Positions 18,445-26,410 of a stretch of 44,603 bases of DNA are shown piece by piece; the first letter of the stretch is position 1; the number at the start of each line of letters is the position of its first letter. The stretch comes from an uncultured Lachnospiraceae bacterium (lineage in GTDB: Bacteria; Bacillota; Clostridia; Lachnospirales; Lachnospiraceae), in the NCBI GenBank assembly GCA_900550235.1, contig URRQ01000015.1, forward strand, positions 1 to 44,603, in the 5' to 3' direction. A program made the position numbers and the translations under genes. The notes beneath the pieces were generated by a model. It was given only the letters and a program-made list of their open reading frames with translations. It was not told the DNA's origin and searched no databases.

Positions 18445-20388
18445 TTAAGCAATCTCTTTATTTACGTCTTCCGGTCTTTTAAATGTTGGAACAACACTTC
18501 GGAGAGCTTCTTTTGCAATCAGATCATCACCTGTATCACATGCATCTCTAAGTACATTAATCTTTTTATAGATTTCTTCTTTACTCAGTGCATTATCTCT
18601 TTCAATGAAAATCATACTGTTGTCTGTTTTATCGAGTTCTTCTGTCTTAACTAACAGTTCCTCATACAACTTTTCTCCTGGCCTTAATCCAGTTTCAACA
18701 ATTTCTATTCCCTGTACACCGGACAGACGAATCATATTTTCTGCCAGATCCATAATCTTTACCGGCTGTCCCATATCCAGAACGAACAGCTCTCCATTAT
18801 TGGCAATTGCACCGCTCTGAAGTACAAGCTGTGATGCTTCCGGAATTGTCATAAAATATCTGATGATTCGTTTATCTGTAACTGTAACCGGTCCGCCATT
18901 AGCGATCTGGCGTTTAAATAACGGAATAACTGATCCGGCACTGCCAAGTACATTTCCAAAACGTGTTGCACTATATTTTACTTTTCCGTGTGTACTTGCA
19001 CTCTGGACAATCATCTCGCACATTCTCTTAGTTGCGCCCATAACATTTGTAGGATTAACTGCTTTATCTGTTGATACCATCATAAAGCGTTCTGCACCAT
19101 ACTCCTCACAAAGCTCCACCAGATTCTGTGTACCAAATACATTGTTGTAAATAGCTTCTACACAGTTATGCTCCATCAAAGGAACATGCTTATGAGCGGC
19201 TGCATTGATAATGATCTGCGGATGATATTTTTCAAATACTTTTTCCAGTGCTTTTCTATGAGTAATAGAGCAAATTTCAATCTGTAAATCCAGTTTATTT
19301 CCATAGGCAATCTTCAATTCCTGCTGAACATCATATGCACCATTCTCATAAATATCTAAGATAATGATTTTCTTCGGATTCATCTTTGCCAACTGTCTGC
19401 AAAGTTCTGATCCAATGGAACCGCCACCGCCAGTAATAAGTACTATCTTGTCTTTGTAGTAAGCATTTGTTCTTTCATCAGAAACCACTAATGGTTTTCT
19501 AAACAAAAGTTCTTCAATATCAAATTCTCTAAGATGCCTCTTTCCGCCTGCAGTATACATGGTCGGATAATCATAAACTTTCAACTTATATCCTGCATTT
19601 TTGTAATATTCATAAAGAGCTTTTTTCTTATCTGCATCCATTGATGGGATTGCAAAAATAATCTCTTGTACTTCAAATTCGCCTAACTTCTGAAGTGTTG
19701 CCTCATCTTCTGACCAAACTGGAATGTCATGAATTTCACGCCCAACTTTCTCTTTGTTTACATCAATGAATCCCCTTGGAATATAGGCTGCTTCTGAATT
19801 ATTCAAAAGTTCTTCAGCTAAACTAACTCCTACTCGACCAGCGCCAATAATTGCAACTTTGATTTTCTGAACTTCTTTATCATTTCCTGCTTCTATTCCA
19901 GAAAACAAACGTAATAATATAGAAAGTAGCTTCCCTCCAACTGTTTTCTGATTTCCGCATTTATACGCATAGCGATACAGAATACGTAACGCTAACGCAC
20001 CTAACAAGTTCATACTGGCTAATGACAACATTCTGGCAAATGTTATTTTTTGCACTGGAAGCAGAAGTTCCAGACACAGATACACAATAAAAGCGATAGA
20101 ATCAGTAAAAAGCAAACGAATATAGCACTGAATTCCACCATATCTCCATACCTGTCCATAGATTTTACCCAAAAGACGTGCTGCAAAAATGCATCCAGCT
20201 GACAAGCATACTTGTTGAAGTATTCCTGTAGATGATAATTTGTCCATACCACCATAAATAACTAAAAGTATAACTGCAACGATTGCGTATACAATCAAAT
20301 CATACCCAACTAACATCCATCTTATATTTGGAGAATTTTTTTGTTGAGTATAATTCAAATTCTTATTTTTTTCATTTGTTGTATTCAT
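18445..20388 (-). CDS. pglF: UDP-N-acetylglucosamine 4,6-dehydratase, PglF/CapD type
   Basis: A 647-residue membrane-anchored dehydratase. About four hydrophobic helices (about 24-150) are followed by a CoA-binding-like Rossmann fold (VAIIGAGRVGVSLAEELL), then the catalytic SDR domain: IVLITGGGGSIGSELCRQ at about 314-331, AAAHKHVPLMEHN, and VSTDKAVNPTNVMGATKR with the Met-x3-Lys version of the active site. It makes the 4-keto-6-deoxy precursor for PglE. The start ATG has no normal Shine-Dalgarno; instead a G9 run lies at the expected distance (six bases upstream). A second copy of this family lies at 22312-24303. Confidence 0.9.
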   Translation of the reverse strand: MNTTNEKNKNLNYTQQKNSPNIRWMLVGYDLIVYAIVAVILLVIYGGMDKLSSTGILQQVCLSAGCIFAARLLGKIYGQVWRYGGIQCYIRLLFTDSIAFIVYLCLELLLPVQKITFARMLSLASMNLLGALALRILYRYAYKCGNQKTVGGKLLSILLRLFSGIEAGNDKEVQKIKVAIIGAGRVGVSLAEELLNNSEAAYIPRGFIDVNKEKVGREIHDIPVWSEDEATLQKLGEFEVQEIIFAIPSMDADKKKALYEYYKNAGYKLKVYDYPTMYTAGGKRHLREFDIEELLFRKPLVVSDERTNAYYKDKIVLITGGGGSIGSELCRQLAKMNPKKIIILDIYENGAYDVQQELKIAYGNKLDLQIEICSITHRKALEKVFEKYHPQIIINAAAHKHVPLMEHNCVEAIYNNVFGTQNLVELCEEYGAERFMMVSTDKAVNPTNVMGATKRMCEMIVQSASTHGKVKYSATRFGNVLGSAGSVIPLFKRQIANGGPVTVTDKRIIRYFMTIPEASQLVLQSGAIANNGELFVLDMGQPVKIMDLAENMIRLSGVQGIEIVETGLRPGEKLYEELLVKTEELDKTDNSMIFIERDNALSKEEIYKKINVLRDACDTGDDLIAKEALRSVVPTFKRPEDVNKEIA

Positions 20389-20394
20389 CGCTTA

Positions 20395-20403
20395 CCCCCC
20401 CCC
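20395..20403 (-). repeat. G9 tract at the pglF ribosome-binding position
   Basis: Nine C on the plus strand, that is a G9 run six bases before the pglF ATG. Flanks (TTAC on one side, ACGAAAATTGAGG on the other) resemble the two intragenic tracts. It is outside any convincing gene. A G-run here could serve as a poor Shine-Dalgarno, and its length would alter spacing, so it may tune or switch translation of pglF. Confidence 0.65.
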
Positions 20404-20448
20404 ACGAAAATTGAGGAGGTTTATCCTTCCTATAATTATTAATCCTTA

Positions 20449-20958
20449 TCATTCCTTTGTTAATGATGTAAACAAAACACTTCCTTGTTCTGTGCTTGTG
20501 TTCATTGCAACCATACTTGTTGATTTCACAATTGTTCCTGATTTTAATGTGCAACTATCTCCAACAAGGCAATATGGCTCTACTACACTATTGGCACCAA
20601 TGACCGTTGCCTGCCCAATAGTACTTCCACAGCCGACAACAGCTCTTGGTTCAACAATACAGCCAGGCATTAAATTAGCTGATGGAGAAATAGTAGAATC
20701 CATATGAAATAAAACTGGAATATTGTAAAGTGCCTCCAACTTTTTATTCCACTCAAGTCTTTCTGTTCCATCGTCACATGCAGCTATTGCACAGTTATAT
20801 TCCGGATAAAAACTTTCCACATCCTCCAGTTTTCCAATAGCTCCTTCTCTTTCATTATCTACAAAAGCGATTTTCTCAAAGCATCCCATTGACTCTGCTA
20901 TCTCTTTTACATAATCTCCATATCTTTTAGAGGCTACAATTAATAATTTTCTTCCCAT
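20449..20958 (-). CDS. PglD-like hexapeptide acyltransferase homologue
   Basis: 169 residues from an ATG at 20958 with GAGGAG about ten bases upstream. The N-terminal domain (GRKLLIVASKRYGDYVKEIAE) and hexapeptide repeats (SANLMPGCIVEPRAVVGCGS, IGQATVIGANSVVEPYC) resemble PglD. At the position where active PglD proteins have Val-Glu/Asp-His, this one has VVEPYC, so the catalytic His appears absent, and the C-terminal repeats are missing. It may be a decayed acetyltransferase or a non-catalytic relative. It lies directly upstream of pglF in the same direction. Confidence 0.6.
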   Translation of the reverse strand: MGRKLLIVASKRYGDYVKEIAESMGCFEKIAFVDNEREGAIGKLEDVESFYPEYNCAIAACDDGTERLEWNKKLEALYNIPVLFHMDSTISPSANLMPGCIVEPRAVVGCGSTIGQATVIGANSVVEPYCLVGDSCTLKSGTIVKSTSMVAMNTSTEQGSVLFTSLTKE

Positions 20959-21016
20959 TTTCAATACACTCCTCATAATTATTTATTTTTATTAGGTAAG
21001 TTCTTCAACACGACGA

Positions 21017-21060
21017 CTAGCCTGTGAATGTTCTTATTAAAAAGATCATTCGCAGGCTAG
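21017..21060 (-). repeat. 14-bp inverted repeat
   Basis: Arms 21017-21030 and 21047-21060 pair over 14 bases with one G-T mismatch and a 16-nt loop. Neither strand has a proper T-run after it, so it is not a standard terminator. It borders the unrelated fragment at 21061-21243. It may be the end of a mobile-element remnant or an RNA structure in the long operon transcript. Confidence 0.5.
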
Positions 21061-21243
21061 GTCAAACCTCCTTATCATAATTTTTCAGCTTATAGTGTGG
21101 GTCAAAATAAGCATCCAAGAAACCATTCACTTTTCGCAGTTTCGCAACTTACTCGACACAACCATACAGAAAAATTATCATAACAAAATTCGACTAAGCC
21201 AGCGAAACCCTTGTAAAATCAAGGTTTTTCTTGGTTGTCCCTA
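21061..21243 (-). other. Unrelated fragment, possible mobile-element remnant
   Basis: This stretch separates the acyltransferase-like gene from the truncated sugar transferase. On the minus strand, a 28-codon open end reads VAKLRKVNGFLDAYFDPHYK and on to KLKNYDKEV before a TGA, without a start. It looks like the 3' end of a lost gene, but I do not recognise the family. Near the other end, AAACCTTG and CAAGGGTTT can form a short hairpin. The similarity of the neighbouring transferase stops at about 21243, so this fragment probably came in with the event that truncated it. Confidence 0.4.
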
Positions 21244-21568
21244 TTATACCGCTATCTCCCAAAAAAACATTCAATAATTGTGGTAATTCATCTAATTTTG
21301 TATCTCTCATGAATTTTCCCCATTTAAAAATACGATTCGTATCTGCACGGAGACTTTTTTCATTTGCATTTCGATCCACTCGCATACTTCTAAACTTAAA
21401 CATCTTGAAATGCTTGTTGTTTTTTCCCACCCGATTTGCCATATACAAAATCGGTCCAGGATCTGAGATTAAAATTCCTATAATCGCTACCCCCCACAAA
21501 GGGCTTAACACAATTAGAGCTATTCCCGATGCACATATGTCAAACATTCTTTTAATTATCTTATACAT
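21194..21568 (-). pseudogene. Truncated priming sugar-phosphate transferase
   Basis: 124 codons match the first part of the bacterial sugar transferase family: MYKIIKRMFDICASGIALIV, the FRSMR motif (KMFKFRSMRVDRNANEKS), and KLDELPQLLNVFLGDSGIIGT. The expected GPRP and GLTGY parts are missing, and the ORF ends with an unrelated TKKNLDFTRVSLA. Normal length is about 200 residues or more. The catalytic half is lost, so it is probably inactive. It follows the frameshifted PIG-L gene by two bases. Around 21490 it has a G6 run in a context (TTTGTG6TAGC) like the G9 tracts. Confidence 0.8.
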
Positions 21569-21570
21569 TA

Positions 21571-22252
21571 TTACTTCCTCTTAAATACACACTCAAACGC
21601 TTCCGCATAATTACACCCTGCTTGAACCCCTCTATAGGCCGCCAAACCTTCTATAGCTTCTTTTGATCGTGGATGCGGATACATCCTCATAACACCTTTA
21701 TATTTTGAAAGTGCTCGTAACTTAGTCTCTACCCCCTCCGTCCCAATTTCAACAAAATAATTAGGTATAAACCGATTTGAAGAAGAATCCAAGGACCATT
21801 CTGTACTCGAAAGCACCTCCATATATAATACTTCTTTCAACGGTGGCAAATCATTTCTAGCACCATCTCCGCTGAAATAGCCTACTTGCAGCTTGTACAG
21901 CATACGTTGTCTGTACATGATCATTATTCGTATCCGTCGGATGATGAGTTATAATACACTCCGGGTTCCAATCCTCGATACATTTTTCAACAAATTGAAC
22001 TAACTCCAGATGGGGCGTTATATTCATTTTTATATTAGGAAAATTTGCATGATACACTTTATCAACACCAATACATGCTAATGCCTCTTTTTCATCATCA
22101 GTTAAGGTAGAAGATAAGTTTTTTCTTGCAGCGGCCTGTGAAACCATAACCGCTACAGCCACTCGATGTCCTTCTTTAATCAATTTTTCTATTGTTGCTC
22201 CTGCACCTAGCACCTCATCATCTGGATGAGCCACTACTACTAAATAATTCAT
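21571..22252 (-). pseudogene. PIG-L/LmbE deacetylase with a 2-nt frameshift
   Basis: The first frame (22252 to 21857) has the zinc-binding AHPDDEVLGAGATIEKL and THHPTDTNNDHVQTTYA, then runs into a stop after FQRRWC. The continuation DGARNDLPPLKEVLYMEVLSSTEW (given here by its parts DGARNDLPPL and EVLSSTEW) is in another frame down to 21571. Inserting GA into the GAGA at 21866-21869 gives an unbroken protein of about 227 residues, so the mutation looks like loss of one unit from (GA)3. The family removes acetyl groups from N-acetyl sugars. It lies between capD and the truncated transferase, so it probably acted on the same sugar. A sequencing error is the alternative. Confidence 0.85.
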
Positions 22253-22311
22253 AATCTATCCTTTCCTTTTTTCTATTTCCTACTTATATTTTATATAACT
22301 ATATGGGTTCC

Positions 22312-24303
22312 TTACCCTTCTGTCGGATGATATGTCGATACCATCTTTTCTACCAACTCTCTAATATTTCCTACATTTGCATATGCTTTATTCGTCAGTT
22401 CATCAAGATTCACAAAGAACTCGTTGATATCGAACGGAATCGGCATACCGATATGAATCAATTCATTTTCTGTTCTCTTCAGTCCCTCTTCTGCCATCAG
22501 CTTCTCTTCATATAGCTTCTCACCTGGACGAAGTCCTGTATACTCGATCTTGATATCTTCATCCGGTTTATATCCAGACAAGCAAATCAAGTTTCTTGCT
22601 AATGTATCGATCTTTACCGGTTCTCCCATATCTAAGACAAAGATTTCTCCGCCTTCAGCATATGTTCCCGCCTGCATCACAAGGCTTACCGCCTCCGGGA
22701 TTGTCATGAAGTAACGGATAATCTCCGGATCTGTAACCGTTACAGGTCCACCTGCTGCAATCTGCTTCTTAAAAAGCGGAATAACAGAACCATTGCTTCC
22801 AAGTACGTTTCCGAATCGAACTGCTACGAATTCTGTCTTTGCATTACGTAGCTCTTTCTCAAGTTCTATATTTTCCAAATCCTTATCCATCTTATGAGTG
22901 AAAAGCTGTGGAATCTCTTCTGCTTTTCCTTCTTTTACCTTGTGATCGAAAGCCTGAATAATCATCTCACAGAGACGTTTGCTCGCTCCCATGATATTAG
23001 TTGGATTAACCGCTTTATCTGTGCTGATCAATACAAACTTCTTCGTTCCATGCACAAGAGCCGCAAATGCAGTCTTATACGTTCCGATTGCATTATTTTT
23101 AATCGATTCACATGGACTGTCTTCCATGAGCGGTACGTGCTTATGCGCTGCCGCATGATAGACGATATCTGGACGATATGTTCCGAACACTTTGAATATC
23201 TTACGGCTGTCACGAACAGAGCCAATGATGACTTTCAAATTTAAGTCCGGATATTTTTTTCGTAATTCCATTTGGATATCATAGGCATTGTTCTCGTAGA
23301 TATCCAGGATAATCAGTTGCTTTGGATCTCTTGCCGCAACCTGACGACAAAGTTCTGAACCAATACTTCCGCCTCCTCCGGTGACAAGAACAACTTTTCC
23401 TTTAATATATTCACTGATTTCATCCATATTGACAAGAATCTGTTTTCTGCCTAATAAGTCCGAGATTTCGATTTCACGAAGCTTTGTCATACTGACTTCT
23501 TCGTTGACAATCTGGCTAACACTCGGAACTGTTTGCATTCGACAACCTGTCTCTTTACATAAATTTAAGATATCTTTTCGATTCTGTCCTGTTGTAGAAG
23601 GAATTGCATAAATGATACGATCCACATCATATTTTTTTACCATATCTACAATATCATAGCGATTTCCCACAATTGGAATTCCTTCCAAGATACGTCCTAT
23701 TTTCTCTGGATTATCATCGATGGCACAGACTACTTTTCCCTGAATAGAGTCTGCTTTTCGAATTTCTCGCATCAATGTCTGACCGACCATGCCTGCACCG
23801 ATGATCATGATACGATCTTGTTTTCTCTCAGCTTTTCCCTCTCCATGCAGAGAACGAATATAGAAACGAATGTAACGATATGAGAATCTCACACCGGCAC
23901 AGCATACGCAACTTAGAATATATCCCATAAAATAATATGACTTTGGCATATGTAGTTCCATGAACCATGTTCCTATCATATATACCGGAATCAGCACAAG
24001 ATCAGCTATTGTAATTCTTTTTAATTCTGTAATGCTAACAAATGCCCATATACTATGATACAGTTTATAAATATAATATACAACAATCGTAGACACGATC
24101 CAAAACGGCATCGACCACAAATATCCCGCCATATATTCTTCCGGTATCCTATCGATTCTAAAGTCAAATCGCATAAATAACGCCATGAAGTAAGATCCCA
24201 TGACAATCAAAACATCTGCAAAGCATAGTAATAACGCTTTATATATCCATTGTAATTTCCATTTTTTAGTTTTCTGTTCCATATTCTCAGTTTCTTCTCC
24301 CAT
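22312..24303 (-). CDS. CapD/PglF-type nucleotide-sugar 4,6-dehydratase
   Basis: A second membrane-anchored dehydratase of about 663 residues. Four N-terminal helices (about 20-140) are followed by IMIIGAGMVGQTLMREIRK, KVVLVTGGGGSIGSELCRQV, AAHKHVPLMEDSP and STDKAVNPTNIMGASKR. It has an extra charged insertion (KVKEGKAEEIPQLFTHKMD) before FVAVRFGNVLGS. It is the first gene of the capsule gene series. The start is uncertain: a TTG at 24321 and ATGs at 24303 and 24282 are all possible, none with a strong ribosome binding site; I chose 24303. It probably made the precursor for the PIG-L/priming-transferase module that is now damaged, or shares the role of pglF. Confidence 0.85.
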   Translation of the reverse strand: MGEETENMEQKTKKWKLQWIYKALLLCFADVLIVMGSYFMALFMRFDFRIDRIPEEYMAGYLWSMPFWIVSTIVVYYIYKLYHSIWAFVSITELKRITIADLVLIPVYMIGTWFMELHMPKSYYFMGYILSCVCCAGVRFSYRYIRFYIRSLHGEGKAERKQDRIMIIGAGMVGQTLMREIRKADSIQGKVVCAIDDNPEKIGRILEGIPIVGNRYDIVDMVKKYDVDRIIYAIPSTTGQNRKDILNLCKETGCRMQTVPSVSQIVNEEVSMTKLREIEISDLLGRKQILVNMDEISEYIKGKVVLVTGGGGSIGSELCRQVAARDPKQLIILDIYENNAYDIQMELRKKYPDLNLKVIIGSVRDSRKIFKVFGTYRPDIVYHAAAHKHVPLMEDSPCESIKNNAIGTYKTAFAALVHGTKKFVLISTDKAVNPTNIMGASKRLCEMIIQAFDHKVKEGKAEEIPQLFTHKMDKDLENIELEKELRNAKTEFVAVRFGNVLGSNGSVIPLFKKQIAAGGPVTVTDPEIIRYFMTIPEAVSLVMQAGTYAEGGEIFVLDMGEPVKIDTLARNLICLSGYKPDEDIKIEYTGLRPGEKLYEEKLMAEEGLKRTENELIHIGMPIPFDINEFFVNLDELTNKAYANVGNIRELVEKMVSTYHPTEG

Positions 24304-24337
24304 TCTTATCCGTAATCTCAACTACCTTTATATACGA

Positions 24338-24372
24338 AAAAAGACCGTCTCAATGATGTAGTCAGTCTTTTT
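24338..24372 (-). terminator. Terminator upstream of the capsule series
   Basis: On the minus strand AAAAAGACTG pairs with CGGTCTTTTT (one G-U pair), loop about 15 nt, followed by a T-run. It ends the small membrane gene at 24384-24590. It also precedes capD, so capsule transcription needs a promoter within the next about 35 bases or readthrough. TTGAGA (24353 side) with TATAAA has only about 15-bp spacing, so I do not call a promoter. Confidence 0.65.
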
Positions 24373-24383
24373 CCATGCCGTCA

Positions 24384-24590
24384 TTATCTTCTTCGATTTC
24401 TAGTAATATAAACAGTCACCCCGATTACCACCATGATTGCCGTCGCAATTACAGTGTGTGCCGGATTGATCGCCGTTGCTTTCCAGTCCCACCATCTCAT
24501 ATCTACATATGCAAAAAGCAGAACAAATGCTGCCACTAACGCAAAAAGACCAATACTCAGTACCCGGAACAATATCTTTCTTTCATTCAT
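24384..24590 (-). CDS. Small two-helix membrane protein
   Basis: 68 residues from an ATG at 24590 with GAGGG about nine bases upstream; the longer frame starting at 24653 has no such site. Two hydrophobic helices (about 7-28 and 45-62) are separated by YVDMRWWDWKATAINPAH, and the protein ends ITRNRRR, suggesting an inside C-terminus. No family is recognised. It is transcribed divergently from rubredoxin and is closed off from the capsule genes by a terminator. Confidence 0.6.
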   Translation of the reverse strand: MNERKILFRVLSIGLFALVAAFVLLFAYVDMRWWDWKATAINPAHTVIATAIMVVIGVTVYITRNRRR

Positions 24591-24786
24591 TTTTCTACCC
24601 TCATTTATATTTTTATAAATTTTTAATTTTATTTTTATACATTTTAAATACATTGTACCAAATCCGACAAGATTCTACAATATTTTCTTACATGAAATTT
24701 TCACCAATTATTTTCACCCTCACTTCATTTTTTGCAAATGTTTCGACGAAAAAAAGTGAAGTTTTTCACATGAACTGTAAGAATTG

Positions 24787-24795
24787 TGCTATAAT
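24787..24795 (+). promoter_or_regulatory. Extended -10 promoter of rubredoxin
   Basis: TGCTATAAT matches an extended -10 element. No good -35 lies at 17 bp; TTCACA is 19 bp away. Transcription would give a leader of about 45 bases containing TTGGAGG before the rubredoxin ATG. Confidence 0.6.
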
Positions 24796-24847
24796 GTATT
24801 TGCATTGATGCAATGCAGTACAAATAGAGTATTGGAGGTAAAAAATA

Positions 24848-25006
24848 ATGAAGAAATATGTATGTGAACCATGCGGATATGTATATGATCCTGAACTCGG
24901 CGATCCAGACAACGGAATCGCACCAGGAACTGCTTTTGAAGATGTTGCGGAAGATTGGGTATGCCCGATCTGTGGAATGGGAAAAGAAGTATTTGTAGAA
25001 GAGTAA
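24848..25006 (+). CDS. Rubredoxin
   Basis: 52 residues, the usual length, too short for most ORF thresholds. The two iron-binding knuckles CEPCGY (6-11) and CPICGM (39-44) are present, with YDPELGDPDNGIAPGT between them. It binds one Fe and carries electrons, for example to rubrerythrin or superoxide reductase in anaerobes. GGAGG lies upstream and a strong terminator downstream, so it is a single-gene unit. Confidence 0.95.
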   Translation: MKKYVCEPCGYVYDPELGDPDNGIAPGTAFEDVAEDWVCPICGMGKEVFVEE

Positions 25007-25048
25007 CTACAAGTAAATAGGATTCCGTAGGAATATTCTATTGCACAT

Positions 25049-25108
25049 AGAAGTATCTTCCGAAATGTTGCTTATCTGCACACTTCCGAAGATACTTCTT
25101 TTATTCTT
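25049..25108 (+). terminator. Terminator of rubredoxin
   Basis: Arms 25049-25064 and 25084-25099 pair over 16 bases with one mismatch, followed by TTTTATTCTT. It lies about 40 bases after the rubredoxin stop codon. Confidence 0.85.
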
Positions 25109-25281
25109 GACTTTCCCTTCGCAGTCGGATATAGTGATTACATCACAGATGATGGTTGCTGTATTGGGAGCTATCACAATTCTAAAATATCATTTACAAA
25201 TCAATTTTTCTATGTTGAATCTTCCGTTTCGGAACCAATTCACATTTGAAAAGAATTTAAAATCAAAAAGTAAGAAATCCA
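25109..25281 (+). other. Gap without recognised gene
   Basis: This stretch between the rubredoxin terminator and the next promoter holds an open frame on the plus strand (from 25041), but it starts inside the terminator hairpin, has no ribosome binding site and matches nothing I know. I see no convincing gene or repeat here. Confidence 0.5.
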
Positions 25282-25310
25282 TTGTCTGGGATTGACGTTT
25301 TTGCTATGAT
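25282..25310 (+). promoter_or_regulatory. Promoter of the Rpn-family gene
   Basis: TTGTCT (25282-25287) and TATGAT (25305-25310) are separated by exactly 17 bases, and TGC directly before the -10 gives an extended -10. The gene starts 47 bases further on, with AGAAAGGA upstream of the ATG. Confidence 0.6.
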
Positions 25311-25357
25311 AAAACTAAAGATAGTTTCTCTATATAGCCTTACAGAAAGGACTTTAT

Positions 25358-26281
25358 ATGGATGAAGACAACAGAAAAAGAACGTGTCAAGGAGACGATG
25401 TATACCGACAAACGGAAGATGCTGTGCTGAAAACAGTCATGCAGTATTTTAAGGATGAACTTCTTCCTTATTGGGGATTTCAGGAGAAAGCCGTAGGTAT
25501 TGCTCCAACTGAATTGGTGTATCTTGAGATGCAGAAATTATTTCAGGATTTTAACCTTATCATGGAGGATGGCTCTTGGAGTCATTTTGAATTTCAGAGT
25601 AAAAACGAAGGTTTAGAAGGACTGAAAAGATTCCGTGTATACGAAGCAATGACCAGCTACCAACACAAGGTAAAGGTCACTACCTACGTGCTATTCTCGG
25701 GAACAATCAAAAATCCGATGACCGAATTTACCGAAGGCGTAAACACGTATCGTATTCAACCTATTATTATGACAAACTATATTGTCGAAGAATTGATGGA
25801 ACGATTGCAAAACAAATTGGACTCAGGGGCACGTTTGACAAAAGATGATCTGATTCCCCTAACTCTCTGTCCCCTCATGGGTGGCAATATGAGTCAGAAG
25901 GAACGAATCAAGAAAGCATTCGAATTTTCAAAACAAGCGGAAAGTAACATTTCCAAAGCTGAAATCGAAAAAATTGAATCAGTAGTATACGCAATGGCTG
26001 AAAAGTTTTTAGAAAAAGCAGAAATCGAAGAAATCAGGGAGGCGATTAAAATGACAACAATTGGACAGATGTTACGCGAAGATGGTAAAGCTGAGGGACT
26101 TGCCGAAGGGCTTGCTGAGGGACTCGGTACAGGAATTATCGGAACAATCAAAACATGCATGGATTTTCACATCCCAATAGAACAGATCATAGAAAAACTT
26201 ATGGAGAACTTCTCTTTGAGTCGTGAGAATGCCGAAAAATATATGGAAGAATTTAACTCTCAAAAATCTGGTGAAAAATAA
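25358..26281 (+). CDS. Rpn-family PD-(D/E)XK nuclease/transposase-like protein
   Basis: 307 residues. The N-terminal nuclease-like part has TEDAVLKTVMQYF, then DFNLIMEDGSWSHFEFQSK at about 69-87, where Asp and the Glu-Phe-Gln fit the PD-(D/E)XK pattern of Rpn (recombination-promoting nuclease) and related transposase_31 proteins. A helical middle follows. Near 243-256 is KAEGLAEGLAEGLGTG, a short tandem repeat typical of this family. The protein has its own promoter and a terminator after it. Members promote RecA-independent recombination or act in defence; the exact role here is not known. Confidence 0.75.
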   Translation: MDEDNRKRTCQGDDVYRQTEDAVLKTVMQYFKDELLPYWGFQEKAVGIAPTELVYLEMQKLFQDFNLIMEDGSWSHFEFQSKNEGLEGLKRFRVYEAMTSYQHKVKVTTYVLFSGTIKNPMTEFTEGVNTYRIQPIIMTNYIVEELMERLQNKLDSGARLTKDDLIPLTLCPLMGGNMSQKERIKKAFEFSKQAESNISKAEIEKIESVVYAMAEKFLEKAEIEEIREAIKMTTIGQMLREDGKAEGLAEGLAEGLGTGIIGTIKTCMDFHIPIEQIIEKLMENFSLSRENAEKYMEEFNSQKSGEK

Positions 26282-26297
26282 TAATACACCATTTTGA

Positions 26298-26332
26298 AAA
26301 GGGGAACGGTCCATAATGGGCCGCTCCCCTTT
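26298..26332. terminator. Shared terminator between Rpn gene and phoR
   Basis: AAAGGGGA pairs with TCCCCTTT and CGG with CCG (one mismatch between), loop 11 nt. The minus strand continues TTTTC, the plus strand only TTTG. It lies between two convergent genes and probably stops both, better on the minus strand. Confidence 0.75.
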
Positions 26333-26410
26333 GACTTCTGTCTTCAATAATTCTTCCCAACTTGCATTCAACATTTTTTGCAACGAAAAAGTGTGTTGCT
26401 ATAACACTTT

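Noticed and set aside
18004..18654. Long plus-strand ORFs inside the minus-strand genes
   Set aside because: They are antisense shadows of clearly conserved proteins (pglE, pglF and others) without ribosome binding sites.
20372..20554. Minus-strand 60-codon ORF crossing the third G9 tract
   Set aside because: It overlaps the end of the acyltransferase-like gene and the start of pglF in another frame and has no convincing ribosome binding site or family; only the tract itself is of interest.
21485..21498. G6 run in the truncated transferase as a fourth tract
   Set aside because: Its context (TTTGTG6TAGC) is similar, but six G is too short to be notable and the Trp-Gly-Val codons fit the gene; kept only as a remark.
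24303..24372. Promoter for the capsule series between terminator and capD
   Set aside because: TTGAGA and TATAAA are spaced about 15 bases, too close for a confident sigma-A promoter.
25041..25295. Plus-strand 84-codon ORF after rubredoxin
   Set aside because: Its start lies in the terminator hairpin and it has no ribosome binding site or known family.
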